Assembly (NCBI RefSeq): GCF_030504645.1
Contig: NZ_JAUKWQ010000003.1
Location: forward strand, 186,001-250,000
Reading direction: 5' to 3'
Origin: Rhizobium oryzicola
GTDB taxonomy: Bacteria > Pseudomonadota > Alphaproteobacteria > Rhizobiales > Rhizobiaceae
Length of the DNA stretch: 64,000 nt
Every line of letters begins with the position of its first letter. Within the stretch, counting starts at the first letter, position 1. Shown here one piece after another: positions 1 through 8,845 of this stretch. The translations under genes were made by a program, and so were the position numbers. A model generated the notes under the pieces. It ran no database searches. It was given only the letters and a program-made list of their open reading frames with translations, and was not told the origin of the DNA.

Positions 1-635
1 CCGACCAGCCGCACCATCGGCCAGAGGAAGGCAATGTAGATGAGAGCCGCGCCAAGCAGCGGCGTCGGGTTAGCGTAGAGCGCTTGAGCGTCCAGCCCCT
101 CCTTCATGAGCTCGGCAAGGGCGACCGTTGAGGCAAGTGAGGTATCCTTGAACATAGAAACGCAGTTGTTGGTCGTCGGTGGGATGACGACGCGGATTGC
201 CTGCGGCAGGATGACCTTGCGCAGCGTGACGACAAAGGGCAGGCCGAGCGCCGCGGCTGCCTCGAACTGCCCCTTGCCGATCCCTTCTATGCCGGAGCGG
301 AAGACCTCCGCCATGTAGGCGGCCATGACGATGCCGAAGGCCATGATCGCGCAGGTCCATGAGGACAGGCGGATGCCGACGAAGGGGAGCGCAAAGTAGA
401 TGATCATCAACACGACGAGCATGGGCGTGGCGCGCAGGATGTCGATGTAGAACACAGCGAGATAGCGCACCGGCTTTGGCCCGTAGAGCCTGAACAGGCC
501 GATCAATAGGCCGGCTGGAATGCCGACGCCAATGCCGGCAAAACCGAGGAGGAACGTGTTGATCACGCCACGTAGCAGTGCCGGAAAGGCGCTGCCAAAG
601 ACCTCGAGGTTGAAAAATGTGTCGAGGAGAGTCAT
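1..635 (-). CDS. Polar amino acid ABC transporter permease (partial, 3' end outside window)
   Basis: Inner-membrane permease of a polar amino acid importer of the HisM/GlnP family. The frame opens at the ATG read leftward from 635 and stays open to the window edge, so about 211 codons are present and the C-terminus is missing. The protein begins MTLLDTFFNLEVFG, has several hydrophobic segments, and carries the EAA loop (EAAAALG at about residues 125-131, followed by LPQAIRVVIP) that docks the ATPase. It lies 74 bp downstream of a matching binding-protein gene on the same strand, with a hairpin between them. The ATPase and any second permease should lie to the left of the window. The family is clear; the substrate cannot be read from the sequence. 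Confidence 0.92.
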   Translation of the reverse strand, partial: MTLLDTFFNLEVFGSAFPALLRGVINTFLLGFAGIGVGIPAGLLIGLFRLYGPKPVRYLAVFYIDILRATPMLVVLMIIYFALPFVGIRLSSWTCAIMAFGIVMAAYMAEVFRSGIEGIGKGQFEAAAALGLPFVVTLRKVILPQAIRVVIPPTTNNCVSMFKDTSLASTVALAELMKEGLDAQALYANPTPLLGAALIYIAFLWPMVRLV

Positions 636-668
636 GCCACTGGCCTTTGGATTGCATCCGTCGTGCAC

Positions 669-695
669 CCGGCGCCGGGTGATGACCGGCGCCGG
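669..695 (-). repeat. Intercistronic hairpin between binding-protein and permease genes
   Basis: The 10-bp palindrome CCGGCGCCGG occurs twice (669-678 and 686-695) with a 7-nt spacer, so the transcript can form a 10-bp GC stem. Each copy is also part of a longer palindrome (666-681 and 685-696). There is no T-tract. It lies exactly between the binding-protein stop and the permease start, a position where such stems commonly protect the upstream mRNA or cause partial termination. That role is inferred. Confidence 0.7.
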
Positions 696-709
696 TTCGC
701 ATTAAGGCC

Positions 710-1513
710 TCAGGGTTTCGGCAGTGGCTGTTCGACGGCAGAGGCAGAGCCAGCGGCGGGATCCGTGCCGAACCACTTCTTGTGAATGGCTGCCAGAGTA
801 CCGTCCTTCTTCATGGCCGTGATGGCGTCATTGGCCTTGATCAGCAGCGGATGATCCTTGGTCATCATCAGACCGTACTGTTCTCCGGTCTTGATGCGCA
901 CCTTAACGGCAAGATCTTTCATCTTGAGGAAGGCATATTCCATGCCGGGAACGTCGCTGACCGCCGCATCGGCACGACCAGAGGACAGATCCATCAGCAT
1001 GTCCTGCTGGGCGTTATAGCTCTTGATGTCGCTAATGCCGTACTTGGCCTTGTTGTCCTTGGCCCATTTGTCGCCCGTCGATCCTGCGAGCACGCCGACG
1101 ACTTTGCCTTTCAAGTCTTCAAGCGTGGCAATCTTGGCTTCCCTACGGGTGGCGACGCCCATGTCGGCGTCATAATAGGCCTGCGTGAAGGACTGGCTGC
1201 CGAGCCGTTCCTTGGTGATGGTGATCGAGGAGATCGCCACGTCGATCCGCTTGGAGGCGGTGGCGGCAAACAGTGCCTGGAAGCCAAGATCGGAAATATC
1301 GACGGTCATACCGAGACGTTTGGCGACTTCGGTTGCGATATCCACCTCGAAGCCCTCAAACGTGCCGCTGGCATTCTTGTATTCAAATGGCGGATTGCTG
1401 GGATAGGAGCCGATCACGAGCGCGGCTGCGGATGCCAGGCCGGTGGAGGCCAAGGACAAAACCAACGTTGCAGTCATGCTCATCAGGGTGCGGCGAAAAA
1501 TCTGTCTGGCCAT
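710..1513 (-). CDS. Polar amino acid ABC transporter substrate-binding protein
   Basis: Periplasmic solute-binding protein of family 3 (267 residues) that delivers an amino acid or related solute to the permease encoded downstream. I chose the ATG at 1513 (MARQIFRRTLMSMTATLVL), not the upstream ATG at 1546. The later start gives an intact Sec signal peptide (basic start, hydrophobic core, cleavage near ALASAAA/LASAAAL) and has an AGAGGG ribosome site about 10 nt upstream. The mature part has the family-3 opening (IGSYPSNPPFEYKN followed by FEGFEVDIATEVAKRLG) and the IDVAISSITITKER region. It is the first gene of the minus-strand operon that runs out of the window at position 1. Confidence 0.92.
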   Translation of the reverse strand: MARQIFRRTLMSMTATLVLSLASTGLASAAALVIGSYPSNPPFEYKNASGTFEGFEVDIATEVAKRLGMTVDISDLGFQALFAATASKRIDVAISSITITKERLGSQSFTQAYYDADMGVATRREAKIATLEDLKGKVVGVLAGSTGDKWAKDNKAKYGISDIKSYNAQQDMLMDLSSGRADAAVSDVPGMEYAFLKMKDLAVKVRIKTGEQYGLMMTKDHPLLIKANDAITAMKKDGTLAAIHKKWFGTDPAAGSASAVEQPLPKP

Positions 1514-1885
1514 CGTTTCTGTTCCCTCTGTTTTTGTGGTGCGCATAGTGTTTGCGCCCGCTCAATTGTTCGGTCTGGTTGTCATTGAACTGTGTACGGG
1601 GTCGATGCGACGGCTCCTCCCAAAAGCGGTCGCCGTGGTGGATGTATCACCATGAGCGACATGTCAGCATTGACGATGGTGAGGCAAAATCGGCAAGGCT
1701 TCAAGCGAAAAGTTTGAAGCTTAAATGATAGCAGGCACGCGGCCGGTGGTACGAAATAGTTTATGTTTAAACTTGTTTTCCGGGCGGAGCGGACGGATAG
1801 TAGCATCTCATTTGCCGAGCGGATGTGAGCGCTGCCTCGACGGTGCGCTTGCAGGTGTCGGCCATCATAGAAGCTGGGAGCATAC
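1514..1885. other. Divergent intergenic region (372 bp)
   Basis: Separates the leftward amino acid importer from the rightward EthD-like gene, so it should hold two promoters. It contains GCTTCAA...TTGAAGC as an inverted repeat (about 1698-1720), the operator-like 12-mer at 1714-1725, and the palindrome GTTTAAAC at 1765-1772 in an A+T-rich stretch. I found no convincing gene in it. Confidence 0.6.
1714..1725. promoter_or_regulatory. Operator-like palindrome TTGAAGCTTAAA
   Basis: One of six intergenic copies in this window of a near-palindrome with consensus TTTAAGCTTAAA. The others are at 8172, 8350, 14677, 17322 and 17399. This copy lies 161 bp upstream of the EthD-like gene. The size and symmetry suit a winged-helix dimer such as the MarR-like protein at 14107-14646; the pairing is inferred. 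Confidence 0.45.
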
Positions 1886-2590
1886 ATGCGTTTCGCCTAT
1901 CTTGCATTCTTCGAAAATCCCGAGGGTGGCCAACTTGCCGTGAGCGCTGCGGACGTCGAGACGGTCTCTGAAATCATCAAGCTGACACCCGGCCTGACCG
2001 GGGCCAATCTCTACACGCCGGAAACGACGCAGGACCTTTATAACCCAACGGAAGAGGCGCCAATTTTCGGCATGCAGCTCTATTTCGATGAGCTGTCTGC
2101 GCTGGAAGACGCGATGGCGCCCGCCGGGCATCTGCGCCAGTTGGCTGCCAGTGGTGTGCTGTCGAGCATTCGCGGTGCAAAGGCCACGCAACAGGCCATG
2201 TATGTTCGGCATTTTCCTGTGGATGATGCGGCGCTGGACATCGCCGCAAACGGCAATCCCTGCTCTTACGTCGTCCATTACGCGGGCCCGGCTCAGGATC
2301 TGAATGTGTGGATGCATCATTACGTCACGCATCATCCGCAGGTGATGCGGACCTTCCCGGGCATTCGCGGCATTGAGGTTCTGTCACGCGTTGATTGGAC
2401 AGGTTTCCTGCCTTGGGAGCGGGTCAATCACATGCAGCGAAATCGGGTGATGTTCGACAGTCAGGCCGCGCTGACCGCGGCGCTGCAATCGCCGGCGCGC
2501 ATTGCCATGCGAGAAGACTTCAAGACCTTCCCGCCATTCGAAGGCGGCAATTCACATTTCCCCATGGAGACACACATCATCCGCCCGTAG
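1886..2590 (+). CDS. EthD-like / dimeric alpha-beta barrel domain protein
   Basis: Cytoplasmic protein of 234 residues with no signal peptide or membrane segment. It looks like a duplicated ferredoxin-like fold. The N-terminal half (1-90) begins MRFAYLAFFENPEGG and the C-terminal half (about 118-234) contains NPCSYVVHYAGPAQDLNVWMHHYVTHHP, resembling EthD-type domains (Y-V-V-x-Y followed by a xxxH-H-P stretch). Proteins of this class accompany aromatic or ester catabolism, but a reaction cannot be assigned. GGGAG at 1876-1880 supports the ATG at 1886. It is monocistronic and converges on the peptide importer operon across a strong bidirectional terminator. Confidence 0.75.
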   Translation: MRFAYLAFFENPEGGQLAVSAADVETVSEIIKLTPGLTGANLYTPETTQDLYNPTEEAPIFGMQLYFDELSALEDAMAPAGHLRQLAASGVLSSIRGAKATQQAMYVRHFPVDDAALDIAANGNPCSYVVHYAGPAQDLNVWMHHYVTHHPQVMRTFPGIRGIEVLSRVDWTGFLPWERVNHMQRNRVMFDSQAALTAALQSPARIAMREDFKTFPPFEGGNSHFPMETHIIRP

Positions 2591-2606
2591 CAGTGCATCT
2601 GCGAAA

Positions 2607-2637
2607 AGGCCTGCCGCGTCACCTGCACGGCAGGCTT
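2607..2637. terminator. Bidirectional rho-independent terminator
   Basis: Perfect 8-bp inverted repeat GCCTGCCG (2609-2616) and CGGCAGGC (2628-2635) with an 11-nt loop, between two convergent genes. On the minus strand the stem is followed by CTTTTCG and on the plus strand by TTCACTTT, so it can serve both the EthD-like gene and the importer operon. Confidence 0.75.
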
Positions 2638-2649
2638 CACTTTGCGCCG

Positions 2650-4512
2650 TCAGTCGATCTGATACCCTGCTTCCGCCAGCACTGGTGACCACTCCGTCAT
2701 GACATCATCAGGAGGAACGGCGGCCAACAGGCTTCGCGTATAGGGATGCTGAGGCGCAGCAAAGACAGTCTCTGTCCTGCCGCTTTCAACCACTTCGCCG
2801 CGGTACATTACGAGCACCCGGTCACAAAGATAGCGAACGACCGAGAGGTCGTGGCTGATGAACAGCATGGAAAAACCGTGCTCGTCGCGAAGCTTCAGCA
2901 GGAGGTCGAGCAATTGCGCCTGCACCGACACATCAAGCCCGGAGACGATCTCGTCTGCGACCAGGATTTTCGGCAGCGTACAAAGCGCCCGGGCAATATT
3001 CACACGCTGCTTCTGGCCGCCTGAAAGCTGTGAGGGAAAGCGCGAAGCGGCGTCGGGGGGCAGGCCTATCTCCTTCAGGAGTTCGGCGGCGCGGTCCATG
3101 CGTTCTCGCGTGCTGTTGTTGAGGCCCGTCGCCTCATTTGCCTGGGTGACAATGCTGCCGATGCGCCGCCGTGGGTTGAGCGCCGATTGCGGGTCCTGAA
3201 AGACCATCTGGATATTGTCCCGGCGGTAGGCCCGGTCTGGGGCATTGTTTGCCGTGACATCACGACCGGCCAGCGAAATTTTGCCGGATGTCGGCGTATC
3301 GAGGCCGACGACGAGGCGGGCGAGCGAGCTCTTGCCGCTGCCGCTTTCGCCGACAATGCCGACGAATTCTCCTTCACCCAGCGTGAAATCGACATTGCTG
3401 ACAGCCTTGAAGGTCCCGCGCTTGGCGAAGGGGCTCCAATTGGTCGTGTAGGCTTTGGTGACCTTTTCGCCAGAGAGATGCATTTTGCCGGCCTCGATCT
3501 CGCGCGCCGCCACGGCTGGCGGCGGAACGATGTCCGGTGTCGCTTCCGGGCGAATGCAGGCGGCGATGTGATTGGCCCCTATGGATGCGAAAGGCGGCTC
3601 GGCCAGCGTGCAGGCTTCGACAGCATTGGGACAGCGCGAGGCGAAACGGCAGCCTTTGAGATCCTTCAAGACGCGAAGTCCCGGCATGCGTTCCGGCAGG
3701 ATGAACAGGCCCCGGCGCTCGCCAGTGATCGTCGGATTGGCGAGCTGGAGACAGCGGGTATAGGGGTGCGCCGGTGCTGAAAACAATGCCTTTGCCGGGC
3801 CGATTTCTGCCGGTCTACCCGCATAGAGCACCATGATTTCGTCGCTGATCTGTGAGGCGAGACGCAGGTCGTGGGTGATGAAAATGACCGCTGTCCCATC
3901 ACGCTTCTGCATTTCCGCAATCAGCTTGACGATGCGCGCCTGAATGGTCACGTCGAGTGCCGTCGTTGGCTCGTCGGCAATGAGCAGGCGGGGCCTGCTG
4001 GCAAAGGCCATGGCGATCAGAATGCGCTGGCACATGCCGCCGGACAGTTGATGCGGATACTTGTCGAGCAGGCCGGCCCCGTGCGGCAGGTGCACCGCGT
4101 CGAATTCCTTCAAGGCTCGCTCGCGCCAGTGTTCGCCGGGAGCCAGCCCGATGCGCAACAGGTGCTCCTTCATTTGCTGGCCGACGCTCAGCACCGGGTT
4201 GAGCCCGGACAAGGGCTCTTGCGGAATGAAGGCGATCTCGCGACCCAGCAATTGCCGCCTGCGGCCGGCCGGCATGGTCACCAGGTCCTCGCCGTCAAAC
4301 TTCAGTGTTCCCTGCGTCACGGCAAAACCGTTGGGAAGATACTGTGAAATCGTCCGGCCGATCATCGATTTGCCGGCGCCGGATTCACCGACAAGGCCGA
4401 GAATCTTGCCGGGCTGCAAGGTGAAGTTCAGATCGGTCAGAACGGGGAAGCGTTCCTTCCCGCCCAGCGACTCCACCGACAGACCTTGCGCGGCGAGAAT
4501 GGGATTGCTCAT
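2650..4512 (-). CDS. Fused double ATP-binding subunit of a peptide/nickel-type ABC importer
   Basis: Cytoplasmic ATPase of 620 residues that powers the importer encoded just upstream. It is a tandem fusion of the two subunits usually encoded separately (OppD/DppD and OppF/DppF). The first domain has Walker A GESGAGKS (residues 42-49), an LSGGMCQR signature and a cysteine-rich oligopeptide-transporter tail ([17 protein letters not shown]). The second domain (from about residue 340) has [16 protein letters not shown] and a SHDLSVV switch. Both domains keep Walker B and signature motifs, so both sites should be active. Its ATG overlaps the permease stop as TGATG, which indicates translational coupling. 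The operon ends at the hairpin near 2620. Confidence 0.95.
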   Translation of the reverse strand: MSNPILAAQGLSVESLGGKERFPVLTDLNFTLQPGKILGLVGESGAGKSMIGRTISQYLPNGFAVTQGTLKFDGEDLVTMPAGRRRQLLGREIAFIPQEPLSGLNPVLSVGQQMKEHLLRIGLAPGEHWRERALKEFDAVHLPHGAGLLDKYPHQLSGGMCQRILIAMAFASRPRLLIADEPTTALDVTIQARIVKLIAEMQKRDGTAVIFITHDLRLASQISDEIMVLYAGRPAEIGPAKALFSAPAHPYTRCLQLANPTITGERRGLFILPERMPGLRVLKDLKGCRFASRCPNAVEACTLAEPPFASIGANHIAACIRPEATPDIVPPPAVAAREIEAGKMHLSGEKVTKAYTTNWSPFAKRGTFKAVSNVDFTLGEGEFVGIVGESGSGKSSLARLVVGLDTPTSGKISLAGRDVTANNAPDRAYRRDNIQMVFQDPQSALNPRRRIGSIVTQANEATGLNNSTRERMDRAAELLKEIGLPPDAASRFPSQLSGGQKQRVNIARALCTLPKILVADEIVSGLDVSVQAQLLDLLLKLRDEHGFSMLFISHDLSVVRYLCDRVLVMYRGEVVESGRTETVFAAPQHPYTRSLLAAVPPDDVMTEWSPVLAEAGYQID

Positions 4513-5369
4513 CAGGTACGCTCCGTCTGGGTCAGTCGCGTGTCGAGGGTGCGCCGTAGCCCGTCTCCGAGGATGTTGAAGCCGAAGACGGCGATGAAGA
4601 TCGCGAAAATGGGGGCGATGAGGTTGAAGGGGGCTTCGTAGATGTTCTGGCGGGCATCTGCGATCATCTGTCCCCAGGCCGGCGTTTCCGAGCCGACGCT
4701 CATGCCGACGAAGGAAAGCACCGCCTCGACAATGACCGCGACACCCATTTCGAGGCTCATGAGCGTGATCAGCAGCGGCAGCGTACCGGGCAGGATCTCG
4801 CGTGTGATCGTTCGCCAGTGCGAGAAGCCGACGAGTTGGGCGGCCGCCACATAATCGCGCCGGCGCAACACAATCACCTCGCTTCGCAGCACGCGGCAGA
4901 AGCGCGTCCAGTCGACGAGAATGATGGCGAGTACCACATTGCGTAGACCGGTACCGAGGCCGACCATCAGGATCAGCGACAGGATGACCGGCGGGAAAGA
5001 TAGCCAGATTTCCACCACGCGACCAATCAGCCAGTCGACCCAGCCGCCGAAATAGCCGGCGATATGCGCCAGGATGGCGCCGATCACCATGGCTCCGATG
5101 GCGGCGGAAAATGCGACGGTCAAGGCCACGCGCGTTCCGAAGATCAGGCGAGAGAGAATGCAGCGACCGAGGCTGTCCGTTCCGAGCGGAAACATGGGAT
5201 CAGCACCTGCGCTCCATAACGGCGGCGTCAGAATGCTGAGCAGGTTCTGTTCGTTGGGGTCATTGGGCGCGAGATAGGGTGCGAAGATTGCAACGCAGCT
5301 CAGCACGAACAGGATGACGAGGCCGGTCTGAACGCGACCGGATTTCAGCCAAAGCGGAATTGGTCGCAT
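4512..5369 (-). CDS. Peptide/nickel-type ABC transporter permease (DppC-like)
   Basis: Inner-membrane permease of 285 residues, the second of a pair. It has the DppC/OppC arrangement: a short cytoplasmic N-terminus, a first membrane span (VILFVLSCVAIFAPYLAP), a periplasmic stretch containing the LGTDSLGRCILSRLIFGTRVAL motif typical of the subfamily, then five more spans and the EAA-type loop (AAAQLVGFSHWRTITREILPGTLPLLI). It lies 1 bp after the upstream permease stop and overlaps the ATPase start. The family is certain; the substrate is unknown. Confidence 0.94.
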   Translation of the reverse strand: MRPIPLWLKSGRVQTGLVILFVLSCVAIFAPYLAPNDPNEQNLLSILTPPLWSAGADPMFPLGTDSLGRCILSRLIFGTRVALTVAFSAAIGAMVIGAILAHIAGYFGGWVDWLIGRVVEIWLSFPPVILSLILMVGLGTGLRNVVLAIILVDWTRFCRVLRSEVIVLRRRDYVAAAQLVGFSHWRTITREILPGTLPLLITLMSLEMGVAVIVEAVLSFVGMSVGSETPAWGQMIADARQNIYEAPFNLIAPIFAIFIAVFGFNILGDGLRRTLDTRLTQTERT

Positions 5370-5370
5370 G

Positions 5371-6393
5371 TTAGCGTGCCCTCAGTTTCGGGTTGAGGAT
5401 CAGGTAGAGGCTGTCGACGATAATGCTGATGACAAGGACCGCGACGCAGTAGGTGAGACCGGCACCTTGAATGATGGGCAGATCCGCATTGCGGATGGCA
5501 TCGACCATCAGATTGCCCATGCCCGGATACGAGTAGATGATTTCCACCAGCAGCGTACCGCCGAACAGGAAGCCGAATTGGACGCCCATGAGGCTCAGCG
5601 TCGGCAGGATGGCGTTCTTCAGCGCATGGCGGATGAGAATCCGTGCCTCCGAGAGGCCGCGCAGCCGTGCCTGATGAATGTAATCGTCTTGGTAGGCATC
5701 CATGAGGCTCGATCGCAGCACGCGCATCAGCGACGGCGAAAGCGCAATACCAAGCGCGAGGCAGGGCAGGATCATGTGTTCGAGCGCGTTGAAGAAGCTT
5801 GAGAACTTGCCGGTGATCAGGCTGTCCAGCAGGAGAAACCCGGTCACAACCGGGCGCTCGAAACCGGGGCTGAGCCGCCCGGTGAAGGGAAGCACTTCAA
5901 AGAAGACGCCGAAGATCAACAGCAGGAACAGGCTCCATAGGAATTCTGGCAAAGAAAGCAGCAGGATGGACGCGAAGTCCATCACGGCTTCGGCGCGGGT
6001 GCCGCGCACATAGAAAAGGAGGAGGCCACCGGCCAGTCCGAAGACGGTCGCGACCACCATGGCGATCACGGCAAGCTCGATTGTGGCGGGCAGGGTAGAA
6101 CCGATCAGCGACGTCACGTCCTGGCGAAAATGGATGGAACGACCGATGTCGCCGTGCAGCAGTTTGCCGAGCCAGATGCTGTATTGATCATAGAGAGGAC
6201 GATCGAGGCCCATTTCGCGGCGCATCGCCTCGACTTCCTGCACGGTTGCATTCGGCGGTAGCGACATGGCAGCAGGATCGACTGGAAGGATGCGCAGGAT
6301 GCAGAACAGCAGGGCCGAGACGACAAACAGGATGGGGATCGCGGTGAAGATGCGTTTCACCATGAGCCGGGCAATGGTCGCAAACATGCGCAT
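5371..6393 (-). CDS. Peptide/nickel-type ABC transporter permease (DppB-like)
   Basis: Inner-membrane permease of 340 residues of the DppB/OppB type. The first membrane span (IFTAIPILFVVSALLFCILRILP) is followed by the DPAAMSLPP segment and the EMGLDRPLYDQYSIWLGKLLHGDIGRS signature, then membrane spans and the EAA loop (ARLRGLSEARILIRHALKNAILPTLSLMG). A second ATG six bases further in is a possible start. It sits between the binding protein (74-bp gap with a hairpin) and the DppC-like permease, the usual order for this importer class. Confidence 0.94.
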   Translation of the reverse strand: MRMFATIARLMVKRIFTAIPILFVVSALLFCILRILPVDPAAMSLPPNATVQEVEAMRREMGLDRPLYDQYSIWLGKLLHGDIGRSIHFRQDVTSLIGSTLPATIELAVIAMVVATVFGLAGGLLLFYVRGTRAEAVMDFASILLLSLPEFLWSLFLLLIFGVFFEVLPFTGRLSPGFERPVVTGFLLLDSLITGKFSSFFNALEHMILPCLALGIALSPSLMRVLRSSLMDAYQDDYIHQARLRGLSEARILIRHALKNAILPTLSLMGVQFGFLFGGTLLVEIIYSYPGMGNLMVDAIRNADLPIIQGAGLTYCVAVLVISIIVDSLYLILNPKLRAR

Positions 6394-6420
6394 GCCTCAT
6401 TCTAGAATTTCGAGGGGTGT

Positions 6421-6443
6421 GGGTCCGGCAAGATGTCGAACCC
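6421..6443 (-). repeat. Intercistronic hairpin after the binding-protein gene
   Basis: On the transcribed strand GGGTTCG and CGGACCC pair over 7 bp with one G-U wobble and a 9-nt loop. The wobble means the stem forms only in the minus-strand RNA, which matches the direction of the operon. It lies between the binding-protein stop and the permease start. A stabilising or attenuating role is inferred from position. Confidence 0.5.
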
Positions 6444-6467
6444 TGAATGCCAAGGGAGAGGCCCGCG

Positions 6468-8003
6468 TCAGGTCCAGGACATGGTGCTGCCAAGCACCCA
6501 GGCATTGCCATATTTGACGTAAGACAGGTTCTTCTTGCGAACCAGCGTCTGGACACTCTGCAGGATCGGGATATTGGCGCCGGTGTCGACGATTTCCTTC
6601 GCGAGCGCCTTGTAGCCGGCAATGCGCTTTTCGTAGACGGGCTCTACGAACAGCTGCAAGATCTTGTCGCCGATTTCCTGCCCCTTCCAGGCGCCAAACG
6701 GCATCTTCGGATTCATCAGGTAGCCGGAGAAGATTTCGGGGTCGCCGGTGGCGTTGTCGAAGCTGTAGAGGGTTGCCTCGGGCAGTTTACCACCGCGGTT
6801 CAATTCGAAATATTTCGAATATTCGATCTGCTCGAGTTCGACCTTGAGACCGACCTTCTGCCACATCTGGATCAGCGCGCGCGCGATATCGAAGTCGCTC
6901 GGAAACTGGCCGTTGGTGGCGGCAAGCTTGAAGGTTGCGGGCTTTTCCGCCGTGTAGCCGGCATCCGCCAGCAGCTTCTTGGCCAGCGCCGGATCATAGC
7001 TGAACTTGTAGTCGTCGATATAGCCGGGCGTGCCAGGGGTGGCCGGGATCGACAATGGCACGGCTGCACCGCCGTAAAACGCCTTTGAGAGGGCTGCCTT
7101 GTCGATTGCGTGATGGGCGGCGAGGCGAACGGCCTTGTCTGCAAAGCCCATATCATTGCGCATCTGCAGAAGGATCAACCGGGTGAAGGGGTTGATCTCC
7201 GCCACCAGCCCATCCGTCTTGCCCAAGCGTTCTGCCTCGCGCACAGGAATGTTGACGGTGAGGTCCACCTGGCCGGACTGGATGGCCGCAGTGCGTGCGG
7301 ATGGGTCCTTGATAATGTCGATCGTGACGCGCTTGATCTTTGGCTTGGCGCCGAAATAGTCGTCGTTGCGCTCCAGCACGATGCGCGAATTCATCTGGTA
7401 GTCGACGAGCTTGTATGGGCCGGTGCCGACGGGCTTCTTGCCGAACTCTTCCGCTCCAACAGCCTCGATGTATTTCTTCGGCACCAGATAGCTTCCGAGG
7501 AAGGCGAGCCATTGCGGTGCGGTCGGCGTCGGCGCGGAAAATTTCATGACGCCTGACGTCCGAGACAGGATCTCGATATCGGTCAGGGTGCGCCAGGAGT
7601 TGGCGATATCGAGCTTCAGGCCGGATTTGACGCGGTCGACGAAGGTGTATTTGAAATCCTCCATCGTCATCGGATCGCCATTGTGGAACTTCACATCACT
7701 TCGGATCTCGAAGGGTAGCGAAAGCCCATCCGGCTTCAGCTCCCACTTCGTGATGAGATTGGGGATCAGCTTCAGATCCGGCGACTGGTCGAGCGGCTGG
7801 TCGAAGACCATCTTGAAAAGCGGCTGCGCGTCAGGAACGAAGCGCACATTGGGGTCCCATGTCGGCACGTCGCTCGGCCAGCCGATGGTGACGTTATCGG
7901 TGCCTTCTGCAAAGGCGAAGCTGGCCTGCGACAGAACGGAGCCGCTGACGGCGGCAAGCCCAAGCATCTGCAGGAGATTTCTGCGGTCGAGTTCAAAAGT
8001 CAT
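6468..8003 (-). CDS. Peptide/nickel-type ABC transporter substrate-binding protein
   Basis: Periplasmic solute-binding protein of family 5 (511 residues), first gene of the minus-strand importer operon. The N-terminus contains DRRNLLQMLGLAAVSG followed by a hydrophobic stretch and an alanine-rich cleavage region, a plausible twin-arginine (Tat) signal. Family-5 landmarks are present: FEIRSDVKFHNGDPMTMEDFKYTF, VGTGPYKLVDY, and the late section AVRLAAHHAIDKAALSKAFYGGAAVPLSIPATPG. The solute is unknown. Next to an acyl-CoA ligase operon it may be a non-peptide compound. The 404-bp region upstream carries two operator-like palindromes. Confidence 0.94.
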   Translation of the reverse strand: MTFELDRRNLLQMLGLAAVSGSVLSQASFAFAEGTDNVTIGWPSDVPTWDPNVRFVPDAQPLFKMVFDQPLDQSPDLKLIPNLITKWELKPDGLSLPFEIRSDVKFHNGDPMTMEDFKYTFVDRVKSGLKLDIANSWRTLTDIEILSRTSGVMKFSAPTPTAPQWLAFLGSYLVPKKYIEAVGAEEFGKKPVGTGPYKLVDYQMNSRIVLERNDDYFGAKPKIKRVTIDIIKDPSARTAAIQSGQVDLTVNIPVREAERLGKTDGLVAEINPFTRLILLQMRNDMGFADKAVRLAAHHAIDKAALSKAFYGGAAVPLSIPATPGTPGYIDDYKFSYDPALAKKLLADAGYTAEKPATFKLAATNGQFPSDFDIARALIQMWQKVGLKVELEQIEYSKYFELNRGGKLPEATLYSFDNATGDPEIFSGYLMNPKMPFGAWKGQEIGDKILQLFVEPVYEKRIAGYKALAKEIVDTGANIPILQSVQTLVRKKNLSYVKYGNAWVLGSTMSWT

Positions 8004-8171
8004 GACGATCCCTCTGGTTCGTCCGTCGGCGCATAGCCGAGGGACCTGCGGCGGTTTTTAGAAAACGCGGGCCTGCATTCCTGCCAGGGGCTTTTGATCG
8101 TGTGGTTTCGCGCCGTTCTTTGCGGCGTCCCCTTAACAATTGGCAGAATGGTAAAACGGGGTATGGATTAC

Positions 8172-8183
8172 TTCAAGCCTAAA
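8172..8183. promoter_or_regulatory. Operator-like palindrome TTCAAGCCTAAA
   Basis: Second copy of the six-member near-palindrome set. It sits 169 bp upstream of the importer binding-protein start and 225 bp upstream of the SRPBCC gene, so it could act on either transcript. Two bases depart from the TTTAAGCTTAAA consensus. Confidence 0.45.
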
Positions 8184-8349
8184 ATTTCATGTTGTGAAAA
8201 TTCGATCATGGCCCGGAGGTCGCAACGGAAAAGCGCGCAAATGCGGGGCTTTCCACCATTTCGGGTTGTGTGCCCGTTTCCATCAGATGCCATGCTGGTG
8301 CAAATTTTCCTGACCGGAGCAAATACGTATTGACGTTCTTTCAGAATAT

Positions 8350-8361
8350 TTTACGCTTAAA
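8350..8361. promoter_or_regulatory. Operator-like palindrome TTTACGCTTAAA
   Basis: Third copy of the set, with a single departure from TTTAAGCTTAAA. It ends 46 bp before the SRPBCC start codon, a typical position for a repressor site near a promoter. The nearby CCTTTAAGG (8365-8373) may be a further half-related site. Confidence 0.5.
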
Positions 8362-8407
8362 TCACCTTTAAGGCAAAACCGCTTCCGACAGCGACAAAGG
8401 GCGTGTC

Positions 8408-8836
8408 ATGATCGATCCCCATTGCCATTCCAGCAGCATCCTGGTGGAGCGTCCCGCCAAGGTCGCCTTCGGACTGATGGCTGATGGGGTGGAGCAGGGC
8501 CGCTGGGCCTGGGGTAGCGCGGAACGGATCGAGGTCGAACCTGGCCTTTATCGCGGGACATCAATCTTTACCGGCAAGCACACCTTCGTTCGTCTGCATG
8601 TCGATCACAGCCGTTTCCAGGTGGATTACGAGGTGGGACCGTCTCCTGAAGCCATGCTCTTCCGCAACATGTCGCGGGTGCTGCCGGGCGAGATGTTGCG
8701 CATGGCCGAGGGGAGTTGCGTCGTCTCGCTGATCACATGGCGGCTTGCAACGCAGACTGATGCCGAATGGAACCAGACCGGGACGATCCACGAGGCGGAG
8801 ATGTTTCTGATCAAGGGCCTGCTCGAACGGAATTAG
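8408..8836 (+). CDS. SRPBCC-like protein, function unknown
   Basis: Small cytoplasmic protein of 142 residues. The opening ILVERPAKVAFGLMADGVEQGRWAWG and the later VSLITWR resemble the START/SRPBCC hydrophobic-ligand fold, which also occurs in coenzyme Q carriers, ring-hydroxylase subunits and CoxG-like proteins. The match is to the overall pattern, with no catalytic signature. It is the first gene of the plus-strand operon. The AAAGGG stretch 7-12 nt upstream supports the ATG at 8408, and the next gene follows after 9 bp. It could bind the substrate or product of the acyl-CoA ligase pathway; that is inference. Confidence 0.65.
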   Translation: MIDPHCHSSSILVERPAKVAFGLMADGVEQGRWAWGSAERIEVEPGLYRGTSIFTGKHTFVRLHVDHSRFQVDYEVGPSPEAMLFRNMSRVLPGEMLRMAEGSCVVSLITWRLATQTDAEWNQTGTIHEAEMFLIKGLLERN

Positions 8837-8845
8837 GAGCAAGAC

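Larger units (their letters stand above)
8004..8407. other. Divergent intergenic region (404 bp)
   Basis: Lies between the importer operon (minus) and the acyl-CoA ligase operon (plus). It holds two copies of the TTTAAGCTTAAA-like palindrome (8172-8183 and 8350-8361) and a CCTTTAAGG palindrome at 8365-8373, 35 bp before the SRPBCC start. A short open frame at 8094-8333 has no credible ribosome site or family resemblance, and I do not call it a gene. Confidence 0.65.

Noticed and set aside
70..702. Open frame of 210 codons on the minus strand over the permease gene
   Set aside because: Its translation is arginine- and histidine-rich without family features and is out of frame with the permease, which has clear membrane spans and an EAA loop.
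8094..8333. 79-codon open frame in the divergent region
   Set aside because: No ribosome site, no recognisable family, and it overlaps an operator-like palindrome.
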